Shown one piece after another: positions 1 to 7,590 of a stretch of DNA of 64,000 bases. This stretch comes from Nocardia flavorosea NBRC 108225 (GTDB taxonomy: Bacteria > Actinomycetota > Actinomycetes > Mycobacteriales > Mycobacteriaceae), in contig NZ_BDCG01000004.1 of the NCBI RefSeq assembly GCF_001613385.1, forward strand, positions 434,001-498,000, written 5' to 3'. The translations under genes and the position numbers were made by a program. The number at the start of each line of letters is the position of its first letter. Within the stretch, counting starts at the first letter, position 1. Below the pieces are notes generated by a model. That model did no database searches. It worked only from the letters and a program-made list of their open reading frames with translations, and was not told the origin of the DNA.

Positions 1-398
1 AATGTCTTCAATTGACGAAAACCGATGATCCCATTTTCTGAAAGCTGACTACTTATTGGTTCTACCGTCGCTAGTATCTCCACCTCGCCGCTCGCATCCA
101 ATTCGTAGAGTCGGTTCGCCATATAGTCTGCATCGGGATCCTCTCGTCGTCTTCCGATCTCATCCAGTACGAGAAAGAGTCCGCCGATACCGCCTTGTCG
201 GGCTAGTACATCGGCTGCATCAACCTGCATTGTGACGACCTCATCGTCCAACATCTCGTGTAGACGAGCGACGGCTCTTTCATCCTGGATGTACTCGGCT
301 AGTTCGGTAATCGCACGATTTCGGGTCATCCCGTCAGTGCTCCTGGAACGGAGCAGAGCGGCCTCCAGGTCAGACGCATTTTTGTCCGAATCGGTCAC
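1..398 (-). CDS. HEAT-like probable immunity protein, C-terminus cut by window edge
   Basis: An open reading frame starts at a GTG (398-396) and runs off the left edge of the window with no stop; about 132 residues are visible. The visible part has short amphipathic helical repeats with motifs such as NRAITELAEYI, RLHEMLDDEVV and VDAADVLARQGG, which look like HEAT-type repeats. The GTG overlaps the stop of the upstream toxin-like gene by four bases (GTGA), so the two are probably translationally coupled. HEAT-like proteins directly after polymorphic toxins are commonly immunity proteins; that role is inferred from position and fold, not from a recognised family. Confidence 0.6.
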   Translation of the reverse strand, partial: MTDSDKNASDLEAALLRSRSTDGMTRNRAITELAEYIQDERAVARLHEMLDDEVVTMQVDAADVLARQGGIGGLFLVLDEIGRRREDPDADYMANRLYELDASGEVEILATVEPISSQLSENGIIGFRQLKT

Positions 399-1726
399 GG
401 GATCTCCTGAGGTAGCGCAGGGCGTACTGTGTCGCTTAGCGTTCTTGCAAATATCTCGCCAGTCTTGGGGTTCACATTTTTCTGCACCTCCACGACGTGC
501 GGTACCGGAATGTATTGGCCGGTCTGCTTATCCAAATGTGGCTTACCGGTAAGGTCGACGCGACTGGTCGCGACTCCATCTTCGTCATAGTAGGAGTAGT
601 TCGTAATGTTCCCGTTTGCATCCCTTTTTACGATGTATCCGTTTGGTGGTCCGTTGACTACCGGAAGGTTTCCATTCTTCCAGACCTGTGCTGTTGCCAG
701 CTTTTGGGCGAGTCCAGGTTCGGATGCGCTGGCTTCGACGGTATCTTCGGCGGTTTCGATGGCGTCGTGGATGCGTTCGAGTTTGGTGCGGGTGTCGGTG
801 GTGTTGCGGGAGAGGGCAACGGCTTTGCGGAGGCCGGCGACGGTGACGATGTGGCGGAGTTTGGCGATGGTGTCGTTGACGAGGTCGACGGCTTTACCAG
901 CGCGGACGGCGGTGACGGCGGCGCCGCCGACGCCGAAGCTGAGGAACGATGCGGCGACGGCGAAGGCGGCGGTGACCAGGGCGTAGTCGCGGAGTTCTTC
1001 GGCGAACCAGCCGAGGACGTCTTGGAGGTCGACCCTCATCTTGTCGTGCGCGCCTTCTTGGTGTGCACACTCGTTGGCGAGGTCGGTGAAGATCGCGATG
1101 AGGTCTTCGGCGGCGGTTTTCATGGACCGTAGGTCGTCGTCGATCGTGTCGACGTCGGGAGCGGTAACGGTCTGGAACAGTGCCGCGGCGCGTTCGAGTT
1201 CGGCCGGGAAGTTGGTGATCTCGGGGGCGTGGGCGAGGGCTTTCCAGACGGTGGCGGCGGTGTGGAGTTTGTCGGTGTTGCCGTCCGGGACTGGGAGGTC
1301 GATTCCGATTTTCCTGGCGAGGTCGAGGCCGTCGTCGACCAGGCCGCTGCCGGGTCCGCCGGCGGAGGGGGGTGGGACCGGGCAGGATGAGAACGCCAAT
1401 GGTGGGTTGGGTGGTTTGGCTGGGGGCGGGGTGCCGGTGGTGGGGTCGTGGTCGCCGAGGGCGTAGATGTGGCCGATCTGGTTGAGGGCTGTGGTGTAGC
1501 GGTCGGCGAGCATGGTCAGTGCAGTGACCAGGTTGTTTGTGTCGCGGGCCTGCTGGTCGTAGGAGATGGCCCAGTCCTTGCCGGGGCCGGCGCTGCCGGC
1601 CATCTCGTTCGTGGATTCCAGACCCTTCAACTGCTGGGCGTAGGTGGTGAAGAACGCGGACGCGGCCTGATTGACGATTTTGGCGGCCTCGTAGTAGGTC
1701 GCCGGATCGACGTTGATGAAGTTCAT
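395..1726 (-). CDS. Type VII secreted polymorphic toxin-like protein
   Basis: A 443-residue protein. Residues 1-100 are helical with aromatic positions (YYEAAKIVNQAASAFFTTYAQQ), resembling WXG100/LXG secretion domains. A Pro-rich linker follows (about 98-125), then a long helical middle with a hydrophobic Ala/Gly segment near 255-285, and a compact C-terminal domain (about 365-443) containing GYIVKRDANGN, YYDEDGV, RVDLTGKPH and PHVVEVQ. From memory the C-terminal pattern resembles the polymorphic toxin type 24 family, predicted nucleases. It lies six bases after a WXG100 gene and overlaps a HEAT-like gene by four bases: the order carrier, toxin, immunity. The toxin role is inferred; the modular architecture is directly visible. 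Confidence 0.65.
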   Translation of the reverse strand: MNFINVDPATYYEAAKIVNQAASAFFTTYAQQLKGLESTNEMAGSAGPGKDWAISYDQQARDTNNLVTALTMLADRYTTALNQIGHIYALGDHDPTTGTPPPAKPPNPPLAFSSCPVPPPSAGGPGSGLVDDGLDLARKIGIDLPVPDGNTDKLHTAATVWKALAHAPEITNFPAELERAAALFQTVTAPDVDTIDDDLRSMKTAAEDLIAIFTDLANECAHQEGAHDKMRVDLQDVLGWFAEELRDYALVTAAFAVAASFLSFGVGGAAVTAVRAGKAVDLVNDTIAKLRHIVTVAGLRKAVALSRNTTDTRTKLERIHDAIETAEDTVEASASEPGLAQKLATAQVWKNGNLPVVNGPPNGYIVKRDANGNITNYSYYDEDGVATSRVDLTGKPHLDKQTGQYIPVPHVVEVQKNVNPKTGEIFARTLSDTVRPALPQEIP

Positions 1727-1732
1727 CGACCG

Positions 1733-2038
1733 TCAGCGGTTCCCGAGGATGCGCGTGACGGTGTCGATGGCGGTCGTGTAGCGGGTGTGGGCATCGACTG
1801 CGGCCTGTCGCATGGCGTCGACACCTTCGCGGACGTCGGTGGCGCCGGTGGACCACTGTCGGTAGGCGTCGGCTTGGGCGCGGGCGGCGTCGCCGGTCCA
1901 GGTGTGCTGGAGGGCGTCCATGCGTTGCTGGAGGCTGGTGAGGCTGTCGTTGAGGAACCCAACGAAGTTTCCGGCGCGGGCGGTGAGATTGTCGAGTTGG
2001 TCGAGATCGACCTGGAAGGCCTGTGAATCTTCGGGCAT
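1733..2038 (-). CDS. WXG100 family type VII secretion protein
   Basis: 101 residues, the usual length for WXG100 (EsxA/EsxB) proteins. Two helices flank a central W-T-G turn (HTWTGDAARAQADAYRQW), the family signature. There is no signal peptide, as expected for ESX substrates. It sits between another WXG100-like gene and the large toxin-like gene and is probably co-transcribed with both. WXG100 proteins usually fold as helical-hairpin dimers and escort toxins through the ESX membrane complex. No ESX core genes lie in this window, so the secretion system must be encoded elsewhere. Confidence 0.85.
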   Translation of the reverse strand: MPEDSQAFQVDLDQLDNLTARAGNFVGFLNDSLTSLQQRMDALQHTWTGDAARAQADAYRQWSTGATDVREGVDAMRQAAVDAHTRYTTAIDTVTRILGNR

Positions 2039-2057
2039 GACGGGTTCCCCAGGGTGG

Positions 2058-2390
2058 CTATAGGTTCAGCGACGGGTAGCTGCCGGCGTTGCTGTCGTCT
2101 TGTTCGACGAACGTCGCTGTAGTTACTCCCAGTAGCTCAGCGATGGTCGACAGGGCTTCCAGGACCTCGACCGCGCCCTGTTTGGTTTTGTCCCAGCCCG
2201 CGCGGTAAGCGTTGGCGGAGTGGCCTTTCCAGACTCCGAGTACAGCGTCGATGTCGGTGTCCAGCGAATGCAATGCGTTCACGAGTTGGTCTGCAGTGAG
2301 CTGAACGAACTTGCCCGCATCCAGAACATGATCCGGAACGACTTGCAGTGCTGCCGAATCTGGATCGGCCACGATATCCCCCGAACTCAT
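2058..2390 (-). CDS. WXG100-like partner protein
   Basis: 110 residues with a central W-K-G motif (GVWKGHSANAYRAGWDKTK) between two helical halves, matching the WXG100 fold. It is the first gene of the leftward toxin operon, 19 bases before the second WXG100 gene. The two small proteins could form a heterodimer that helps export the large downstream protein. The N-terminus (about 20 residues before the first helix) is slightly longer than typical. The partner role is inferred from gene order. Confidence 0.75.
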   Translation of the reverse strand: MSSGDIVADPDSAALQVVPDHVLDAGKFVQLTADQLVNALHSLDTDIDAVLGVWKGHSANAYRAGWDKTKQGAVEVLEALSTIAELLGVTTATFVEQDDSNAGSYPSLNL

Positions 2391-2589
2391 CCGACAATGG
2401 CCCGGTCAACACTACCGGCACGCCGGTCGGTGTCAATCGAACCGATACGGCGTACCCCAGCCGGTGCTGGTCAGGGTTCGTGGTATTCGCGGTGGTCCTA
2501 ATCGAGGGGGCCTAAGGTGCGTGTCGAGTTCGGGGTTTGTGGCGGGCGGGGCGGTGTCGTCCCGCCACCAAAATGCCTGTGAAAACAGG

Positions 2590-2793
2590 TCAGACGGAAG
2601 AACCTGTTTGCCGGACCCCCGCCGTGAACGCCGCCCACACCTCGGGAGCGAAGTCCAGTTCACCACTCGCCGGGTTCTTCGAGTCGCGTACACCGATCCT
2701 GCCGTCCCGCAACCATGCCGCCTCGACACATTCGGTCTGACCGCTGCTGTGGCTGCTCTTGAACCAGCCAACCTCGGAGGTTTCGAAACTCAT
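2590..2793 (-). CDS. DUF397 domain protein
   Basis: 67 residues with the DUF397 pattern: W-F-K-S-S-H-S near the start, CVEAA, VRDSKNP, and a hydrophobic end (FAPEVWAAFTAGV). DUF397 proteins are small actinobacterial proteins almost always found just after an XRE regulator with a DUF5753 sensor domain. Here the ATG overlaps the stop of such a regulator by four bases (ATGA). Known DUF397 members act with their partner regulator in development or secondary metabolism control; the role of this one is not visible. Confidence 0.9.
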   Translation of the reverse strand: MSFETSEVGWFKSSHSSGQTECVEAAWLRDGRIGVRDSKNPASGELDFAPEVWAAFTAGVRQTGSSV

Positions 2794-3686
2794 GCCGGGT
2801 AACTCCTTGCTGCCTGCCTGAGCAGCTCGCGTGATCGAGCTTCGTCGAGAGCTGCTTGTCGAACTTCCGAAGCGATTTCAGTGTAGCGGCGGACATCATC
2901 GGGACTTTCTAGGTACAGGTCGGGCTTTCCAGCGCCCTCGAAGTACACCAACGGCGGTTCTGCCGGGATTCCTTTGGGGTCGTGTCCGAAGTCCAGGATC
3001 ATGAACGCACCGTGTAACAAGCCATGGGCGCACCCGCCCGAAAAAGGGTGTATCCGCAGGCTGACGTTCGGCCGTTTGCTCAGTTCTGCCAGGTGGTGCA
3101 GCTGTGTAGCCATTATCTGGGATGACCCGATCCGACGATGAAGCGCTGATTCGTGCAAGAGAACGTCTAGTTCTACCGGTGCGGTGCGACGCGTCAGTAT
3201 GGTCTGTCGCCTGATCCTGAGGTCCAGTCGGCGGTCTAGATCGTCGCTGTCGTGATCCTTGTAGAAGGAGTGGATCAATGCCCGCGCGTAGTCCCGGGTC
3301 TGCAGAAGGCCGGGCACGATCTCGTTATAGACCACCATCCTTTGTGCGATGGTCTCGAGTTCGACGTACATGTTGAACGTCGGATCGCTGTAGAGCCCGG
3401 CAAACGCCGTGTACCACGACGTCACCTTCGCCTGTTCCGCCAGGTCGAGCGCGCGCAGCGTCTCGTCCCCGGCCACCTCGTAGAGCTCACACAGCGCGCG
3501 CACGTCGATCGCGCGGATCTTCTTGGTGCGCGCGGTTTCGATGCGTTGTAGCGCTGCCTGACTCAATTCCGCCAGCGCGGCGGCTTTCGCCAGGCTCAGC
3601 CCGATCGCCTCGCGGTGTTCGCGCAGGAATCGACCCAGCTGCCGTCTGGGCAGGGTCGATGGGTCGGCCCCCTCGTCACTGGTCAT
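2790..3686 (-). CDS. XRE family regulator with DUF5753 domain
   Basis: 298 residues. An N-terminal XRE helix-turn-helix (about residues 15-75, LGRFLREHREAIGLSLAKAAALAELSQ) is followed by the DUF5753 region (about 95-285) with landmarks VPGLLQTRDYARALI, RRQTILTR and YFEGAGKPDLYL. This is the BldD/SARP-neighbour type of actinobacterial regulator paired with DUF397. It is translationally coupled to the DUF397 gene and divergent from the 3987-5601 cassette, with about 300 bases between. That gap contains AT-richer GAATC/GATTC inverted runs near 3737-3746 that could be its operator (weak evidence). Confidence 0.9.
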   Translation of the reverse strand: MTSDEGADPSTLPRRQLGRFLREHREAIGLSLAKAAALAELSQAALQRIETARTKKIRAIDVRALCELYEVAGDETLRALDLAEQAKVTSWYTAFAGLYSDPTFNMYVELETIAQRMVVYNEIVPGLLQTRDYARALIHSFYKDHDSDDLDRRLDLRIRRQTILTRRTAPVELDVLLHESALHRRIGSSQIMATQLHHLAELSKRPNVSLRIHPFSGGCAHGLLHGAFMILDFGHDPKGIPAEPPLVYFEGAGKPDLYLESPDDVRRYTEIASEVRQAALDEARSRELLRQAARSYPA

Positions 3687-3986
3687 ACCGGTCCCTCCAT
3701 CCGAACCGAAAACGAATCATTTGATACCCCGAAATCGAATCGATTCCGAATCGGGTTCGAATCACACTCTGGGGCTGAGCGCCAATGTGGTTCGAGATAC
3801 CCGATTCGGCTTGGACCAGCGTATATCTCGTGTTCTCCTGGGGTCAGCCGTTCGGATGAGCTGGTGACCGGCCGGCCCGATTCCGAACCCGCACCGTCGC
3901 ACCGTGGTTGGCGGCCAGGGGCCGGTTCGCGGCTCGTTGCCGCATGCCGATTCGTCTTTCTTCCATTACCCGTTCCGGGAGGAACA

Positions 3987-4355
3987 ATGCTGTCCACACC
4001 TGTCCACAGGCCGCCCGCTCGGGCGGGATCACCCGCTCTCGGGTTCGTGCGGTCGGAGATATCGGCTCACCACGCACCCCGTCATGGTCGCGAGATCCAG
4101 CGGTATGCCCGCGAATCCGGGTACCACTACCTCTCCACTGTCGTGCCGCCGCCGGGAAAACCGAACCCGCTGACCCATATCCGCGCCCGCGCCACCGAAC
4201 TCGGCGCCGAGGTGATCATCGCGTTCGACCTCGCCCACGTCGACAACCAGCCGCACCTGTTCTGCGACCTCGGCTACCAGCTCGAAACCGTATGCCCGCA
4301 CCTGGTGTGGACACCCAGCGTCCCACCGGCCGCGAAAGGAGCCGCCGCGTTATGA
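3987..4355 (+). CDS. Small protein resembling a serine-recombinase catalytic fold, function unknown
   Basis: The ATG at 3987 has a good ribosome-binding site (GGGAGG about five bases upstream), which decides this start over longer options. The 122-residue product contains ALGFVRSEISA, REIQRYARESGYHYLSTVV and TELGAEVIIAFDLAHVDN, which recalls the first half of a resolvase N-terminal domain (strand, helix, strand, Asp). No catalytic Ser at the canonical position or DNA-binding domain is evident, so recombinase activity is doubtful. Its stop overlaps the next start by four bases. Small proteins of this type are common in Nocardia near XRE/DUF397 genes (recollection). Confidence 0.6.
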   Translation: MLSTPVHRPPARAGSPALGFVRSEISAHHAPRHGREIQRYARESGYHYLSTVVPPPGKPNPLTHIRARATELGAEVIIAFDLAHVDNQPHLFCDLGYQLETVCPHLVWTPSVPPAAKGAAAL

Positions 4356-4705
4356 GCATCTGGAACGTCCTGCACTCGATTGCCCTGACCGTGATCCTGT
4401 CCAGTATCGCGGCCACCGTTCTCGGTTGCGCCTGGCCCACTGATCCATCGCGATCCCTCGAACGACTTCACCAACGACCCCATCGCCCGCACCGGCCGAT
4501 CATCGGCGCGATCCCCAAGCCCATCGCCTGGACCTGTGAGCTTCCGGGGGTGCCGCTCGATCTCGACGACGCCCACAGCGCCATGCGCCGCCACCGCACC
4601 CACGACTGTCCCCGCAGACGCGCCGCCTACGCCACGCTCGTTGCCCACGGCTGCCTCGTCCCCGATTCCTCCCGTCGTGCCTACCGGCAGAAAGCCTGGT
4701 CATGA
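4352..4705 (+). CDS. Small single-pass membrane protein, unknown function
   Basis: 117 residues beginning MSIWNVLHSIA. Residues about 5-25 form one hydrophobic segment ending in Cys (VILSSIAATVLGC); the rest is polar, rich in Arg and His, with CELPGVPLDLDDAHSAMRRH in the middle. The start overlaps the previous stop (ATGA) and the stop overlaps the following SDR-like gene (ATGA), so it is the middle member of a tightly coupled three-gene unit. I do not recognise a family. The Cys after the hydrophobic segment could suggest a lipobox but the context is poor. Confidence 0.55.
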   Translation: MSIWNVLHSIALTVILSSIAATVLGCAWPTDPSRSLERLHQRPHRPHRPIIGAIPKPIAWTCELPGVPLDLDDAHSAMRRHRTHDCPRRRAAYATLVAHGCLVPDSSRRAYRQKAWS

Positions 4706-5601
4706 ACCATGTCGTCGTCACCGGCGGCGCGGGTTTCCTCGGCTCGCACCTGTGCCGCGCCCTGCTCGATCGCGGCGACCGGGTCACCGCCATCGACAAT
4801 CTCAGTACCGGCCGGATCGCTGCCGTCGCCGATCTCACCGATCGTCCGCGCTTCGCATTGCGTATCGCCGACACCGCCGATATCGGTACATTCGCCGACC
4901 TGGGTACCGTCACCCATATTGCCCATCTCGCCGGCCCCGGCAGCCCGGCCGCGGCCGCCCGCGCATCGGCCGCCACGCTCCGCGCCGCCGTCACCGGCAC
5001 ACTCGCCGCCCTCGATGTCGCCGCCGCGCACCATGCCCGCATCGTCCTCGTCACCGGGTGCAGTCCGCATCGCATCGCACCGGCCGGCATCGGAGAATCC
5101 GAGACGCCCTCGGTACACGAGGCCGCGAACCTGCTCATCGAGACAGCAACCCGCAATTACCGCGACACCCACACCGCAATCGTGCGGCCCTTCGAGGTCT
5201 ACGGCCCGCAGCTCCGGCCCGGCGACGGCCGCATCACCGCCCACCTCTGTGCCGCCGCACTACGTGACCAGACAATCCACCTCACCGACCCCGGCACCCG
5301 CGCTTTCGTCTACATCGCCGACGCGATCGAATGCCTGTCCGCCATCCTCGACTCCGATATACCCGGCCCGATAGATATCGCGGGACCGCCAGCGTCGATC
5401 GCCGATTTCGGCCGTACCGCATGCGAACTGGCCGGACGCGGCTGGGTCGAATTCGCCCCCGCCCGAACCGCCACCGCGACTCGCCCGCCGAACCTCACCC
5501 GCACGCGTGCCCAGCTCGGCTGGTTTCCCACCACTGCACTACACACCGGTATTCACCACACCCTCGGCTGGATGCGCGCCACACTGCTCACGTGCCGGTA
5601 G
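4702..5601 (+). CDS. NAD-dependent epimerase/dehydratase-like protein lacking catalytic Tyr and Lys
   Basis: 299 residues with an intact extended-SDR cofactor site (VVTGGAGFLGSHL, residues 5-17; acidic IDNLSTG after strand 2) and a C-terminal half like UDP-glucuronate decarboxylase (VRPFEVYGPQLRPGDGRI near 161-178). At the place where the family has Y-x-x-x-K, this protein reads S-V-H-E-A-A-N (137-143), so the catalytic pair seems absent. It may bind NAD and a ligand without turning over, or act as a regulator or scaffold. It is the last gene of the ATGA-coupled cassette opposite the XRE/DUF397 pair. Confidence 0.75.
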   Translation: MNHVVVTGGAGFLGSHLCRALLDRGDRVTAIDNLSTGRIAAVADLTDRPRFALRIADTADIGTFADLGTVTHIAHLAGPGSPAAAARASAATLRAAVTGTLAALDVAAAHHARIVLVTGCSPHRIAPAGIGESETPSVHEAANLLIETATRNYRDTHTAIVRPFEVYGPQLRPGDGRITAHLCAAALRDQTIHLTDPGTRAFVYIADAIECLSAILDSDIPGPIDIAGPPASIADFGRTACELAGRGWVEFAPARTATATRPPNLTRTRAQLGWFPTTALHTGIHHTLGWMRATLLTCR

Positions 5602-5694
5602 GACAGTTGCTTCTCGGAAAGTCTGCCACCGTACGGGCTACGCCACCGGCGTCTCGATGAGCTCGCTCGCCGCCACTCGACCGACAAGTCCTAG

Positions 5695-5835
5695 GCGGAC
5701 ACCGCTAAGCCTCCTGCCCCCGAGATCATTGCACGCGAGATCGCCGAAGACCTGACGGCGGCCCTGGCGGAGTACGAAGCGGTCGCGGCGGCGTTGGAGC
5801 AGAAAAGGGGGCGGCAGGGGCTTCGGACTGATCGA
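5695..5835 (+). pseudogene. Remnant of a type I restriction DNA methylase (HsdM-like) C-terminus
   Basis: In one frame the sequence encodes KPPAPEIIAREIAEDLTAAL followed by AEYEAVAAALE, the characteristic C-terminal helix of HsdM-type N6-adenine methylases. An in-frame TAG lies just upstream (5692-5694) and nothing upstream looks like the rest of the enzyme. It is therefore a scar of a lost restriction-modification gene. Family assignment is from memory of the C-terminal pattern. Confidence 0.55.
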
Positions 5836-5882
5836 AATTCGCGGTTAGTAGATAGCTGCCCGGGTGGTTTCGGGATGTGGTT

Positions 5883-6329
5883 TCAGGGGGAGTCGTCGGT
5901 TGGCAAGATCTCGAAGTAGTTGTGCCTGTCCAGTGGCGATAAGCGACGGAAGTCGCTGTCGTCCAGGGTGAAGATTCGGTTTGTGTCGTACCGCGCGGCG
6001 AGAACTACGCCGAGGGCGTCGGCGAGATCGAGTTCCATATCTGCGTACTTGTCCCGGATATCTGCGGCTTGGGTGAAGTCGTCCAGGCCGAGGGGAGCAA
6101 ACTCGTCGTACGACTTGGTCACTCTGTCGACCAGCGCTCGGAGTGCGGCCTGCGCGATGGAGAAGTTCTTGGTGCGGGCGCGGATCAAGTGGTCGAGCTC
6201 GGTCATGACCAGTGGGGAGTAGATGAAGTCTCGGCCGGCGGCGTTGAAGAATTCCGCACACCGCTCATGGTCGGGGTCGCGGCGCGCGAATACCGCCATG
6301 AGGGCCGACGTGTCTGCGACGATGATCAT
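5883..6329 (-). CDS. vapC: PIN-domain ribonuclease toxin (VapC family)
   Basis: 148 residues. The start (ATG at 6329) is chosen because it overlaps the antitoxin stop by four bases and gives the canonical VADTSALMAVF opening. PIN acidic residues are in place: Asp in VADTSAL, Glu in VMTELDHLI, Asp in LDLADALGVVLA and Asp in TLDDSDF. VapC toxins cleave RNA, often initiator tRNA or rRNA loops, and are neutralised by their VapB partner. The longer upstream reading is antitoxin DNA in another frame. Confidence 0.9.
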   Translation of the reverse strand: MIIVADTSALMAVFARRDPDHERCAEFFNAAGRDFIYSPLVMTELDHLIRARTKNFSIAQAALRALVDRVTKSYDEFAPLGLDDFTQAADIRDKYADMELDLADALGVVLAARYDTNRIFTLDDSDFRRLSPLDRHNYFEILPTDDSP

Positions 6330-6562
6330 CGCTTGCCGGCTCGCCGCTCCATGGATTCGACCATGGCTTGCTTCTGCTCCGCACGGCTCATCGGTTCCAT
6401 ATCGAACGTCGGCAGTGGTGGTGGGCACTCCTGGCGCTTGACGTATTCCTCGACAGCCTCAGCGATGATCTCGGACCGGGATCGGTGCATCTTGTGACGC
6501 AGCCGTTCGAGCCGATTCAGGGTGGTCGGCGTAAGCGATACACTTACTTGGCGTGTGGTCAT
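6326..6562 (-). CDS. vapB: Ribbon-helix-helix antitoxin (VapB family)
   Basis: 78 residues from ATG 6562. The N-terminus (TTRQVSVSLTPTTLNRLERLRHK) is a ribbon-helix-helix DNA-binding motif: a beta strand with alternating residues, then two helices including SRSEIIAEAVEEYVKRQ. The C-terminal tail (PMSRAEQKQAMVESMERR) would wrap the toxin. A second ATG at 6577 would add five residues, but the first residues would then be outside the RHH fold. A 14-bp perfect palindrome covers the start, as expected for autoregulation. Confidence 0.85.
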   Translation of the reverse strand: MTTRQVSVSLTPTTLNRLERLRHKMHRSRSEIIAEAVEEYVKRQECPPPLPTFDMEPMSRAEQKQAMVESMERRAGKR

Positions 6563-6572
6563 GTATACATGA
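6559..6572. promoter_or_regulatory. Palindromic operator of the vapBC module
   Basis: TCATGTATACATGA is a perfect 14-bp inverted repeat overlapping the vapB start codon, in otherwise GC-rich DNA. RHH antitoxins bind such palindromes to repress their own operon. Binding by this VapB is inferred from position. Confidence 0.65.
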
Positions 6573-6647
6573 TACATGACGCCCGTGGTGTTCTCGGCCG
6601 CCCGATTCAGGACGAGAACTGGCCTGAAGGACCGCTACCTTGGTGTT

Positions 6648-6785
6648 GTGACGGAAGCCGCAGAAACCGTACCCGCGCGCCCGGATCCGGACGTCACCTA
6701 CTACGAACTGGTACCCGACCGCGAGCCGGGGCATCCGCTGGACAGCGACCGCTATCCACGGGCCGGATCCGGGGTCGAGCGATGA
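6648..6785 (+). CDS. Small hypothetical protein upstream of a GyrI-like gene
   Basis: 45 residues from a GTG at 6648, ending in a TGA that overlaps the ATG of the next gene by four bases. The product (VTEAAETVPARPDPDVTYYE..., then HPLDSDRYPRAGSGVER) is hydrophilic with no recognised domain. The overlap and normal codon use argue that it is translated. A longer in-frame extension to 6576 would run into the vapB promoter and is less likely. Confidence 0.5.
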   Translation: MTEAAETVPARPDPDVTYYELVPDREPGHPLDSDRYPRAGSGVER

Positions 6786-7414
6786 CCGAGAAGATCGACT
6801 TCAAGAAGACCCTCGACGCCTACCAGGCGAAACGGGACCGTTTCCGGATCGTGGACGTTCCCGGGTTGCAGTACCTCATGATCGACGGTCACGGCGACCC
6901 CAACACCTCGCCGGTGTTCACCGAAGCGGTCGAAGCGCTCTATCCGGTGGCCTACAAGCTGAAGTTCGCCAGTAAACGCGACCTCGGCCGCGATTACGTC
7001 GTGATGCCGCTGGAGGGTCTGTGGTGGGCCGACGATATGGATTCCTTCACGGCGGCGCGGGACAAGTCACGGTGGAATTGGACGCTGATGATCATGGTTC
7101 CGGACTGGACGGACGCGGATATGTTCACCGCTGCCGTGGAGCAGGCAGGCGCGAAGAACCGTCCGGTACGCCTCGACGATGTGCGGCTGGAGTCGTTGTC
7201 CGAGGGGGCTTGTGTACAGACCTTGCATATCGGCTCCTTCGACGACGAGGCTGCCTTGCTCGCCCGTATGCATCACGAGTTCATCCCGGACAACGGACTG
7301 CGAATGACCGGTAATCATCACGAGATCTATCTCAGTGATTTCCGCCGGGTCGCGCCGGAGAAACAGCGCACGATCCTCCGGCAACCGGTCGTCGCCGCCG
7401 ACTCGGACCGGTAG
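6782..7414 (+). CDS. GyrI-like small-molecule-binding domain protein
   Basis: 210 residues from the ATG that overlaps the upstream small ORF. The sequence (VDVPGLQYLMIDGHGDPNTSPVFTEAVEAL at about 22-51, then YVVMPLEGLWW, WTLMIMVPDW, VQTLHIGSFDDE, DNGLRMTGNHHEIYLSD) matches stand-alone GyrI-like proteins of the SOUL/BmrR effector-domain superfamily. These bind or hydrolyse hydrophobic small molecules; some stand-alone members are reported as hydrolases. No DNA-binding domain is attached. A MerR fragment lies 170 bases downstream, but it is broken and in a separate unit. Confidence 0.8.
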   Translation: MTEKIDFKKTLDAYQAKRDRFRIVDVPGLQYLMIDGHGDPNTSPVFTEAVEALYPVAYKLKFASKRDLGRDYVVMPLEGLWWADDMDSFTAARDKSRWNWTLMIMVPDWTDADMFTAAVEQAGAKNRPVRLDDVRLESLSEGACVQTLHIGSFDDEAALLARMHHEFIPDNGLRMTGNHHEIYLSDFRRVAPEKQRTILRQPVVAADSDR

Positions 7415-7476
7415 TCCGGCGCCCTGACTATCGCTCGTCGACCACGGTGAGACCTATGTCGCGGCTTCCGGCGGGC

Positions 7477-7590
7477 CGGGTAGTCGGTGTAACCCTCCGG
7501 GCCGCCCACGTACATCAAATGTGCCGCGCGTACCTCGTTGAGGGGTGCGCCGATACGCAGACGCCGGACCAGGTCAGGGTTGGCGAGGAG
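7477..7590 (-). pseudogene. C-terminal fragment of an old yellow enzyme (alkene reductase)
   Basis: The minus strand encodes LLANPDLVRRLRIGAPLNE...YVGGPEGYTDYP, the distinctive end of NemA/OYE-type flavin ene-reductases. Nothing upstream of 7590 on this strand continues the enzyme, so about 90 percent of the gene is missing. The break coincides within a few bases with the start of a MerR fragment on the other strand. Confidence 0.75.

Noticed and set aside
232..552. Plus-strand 106-codon frame at the left end
   Set aside because: Antisense to the overlapping toxin and immunity genes, which have a coherent domain layout.
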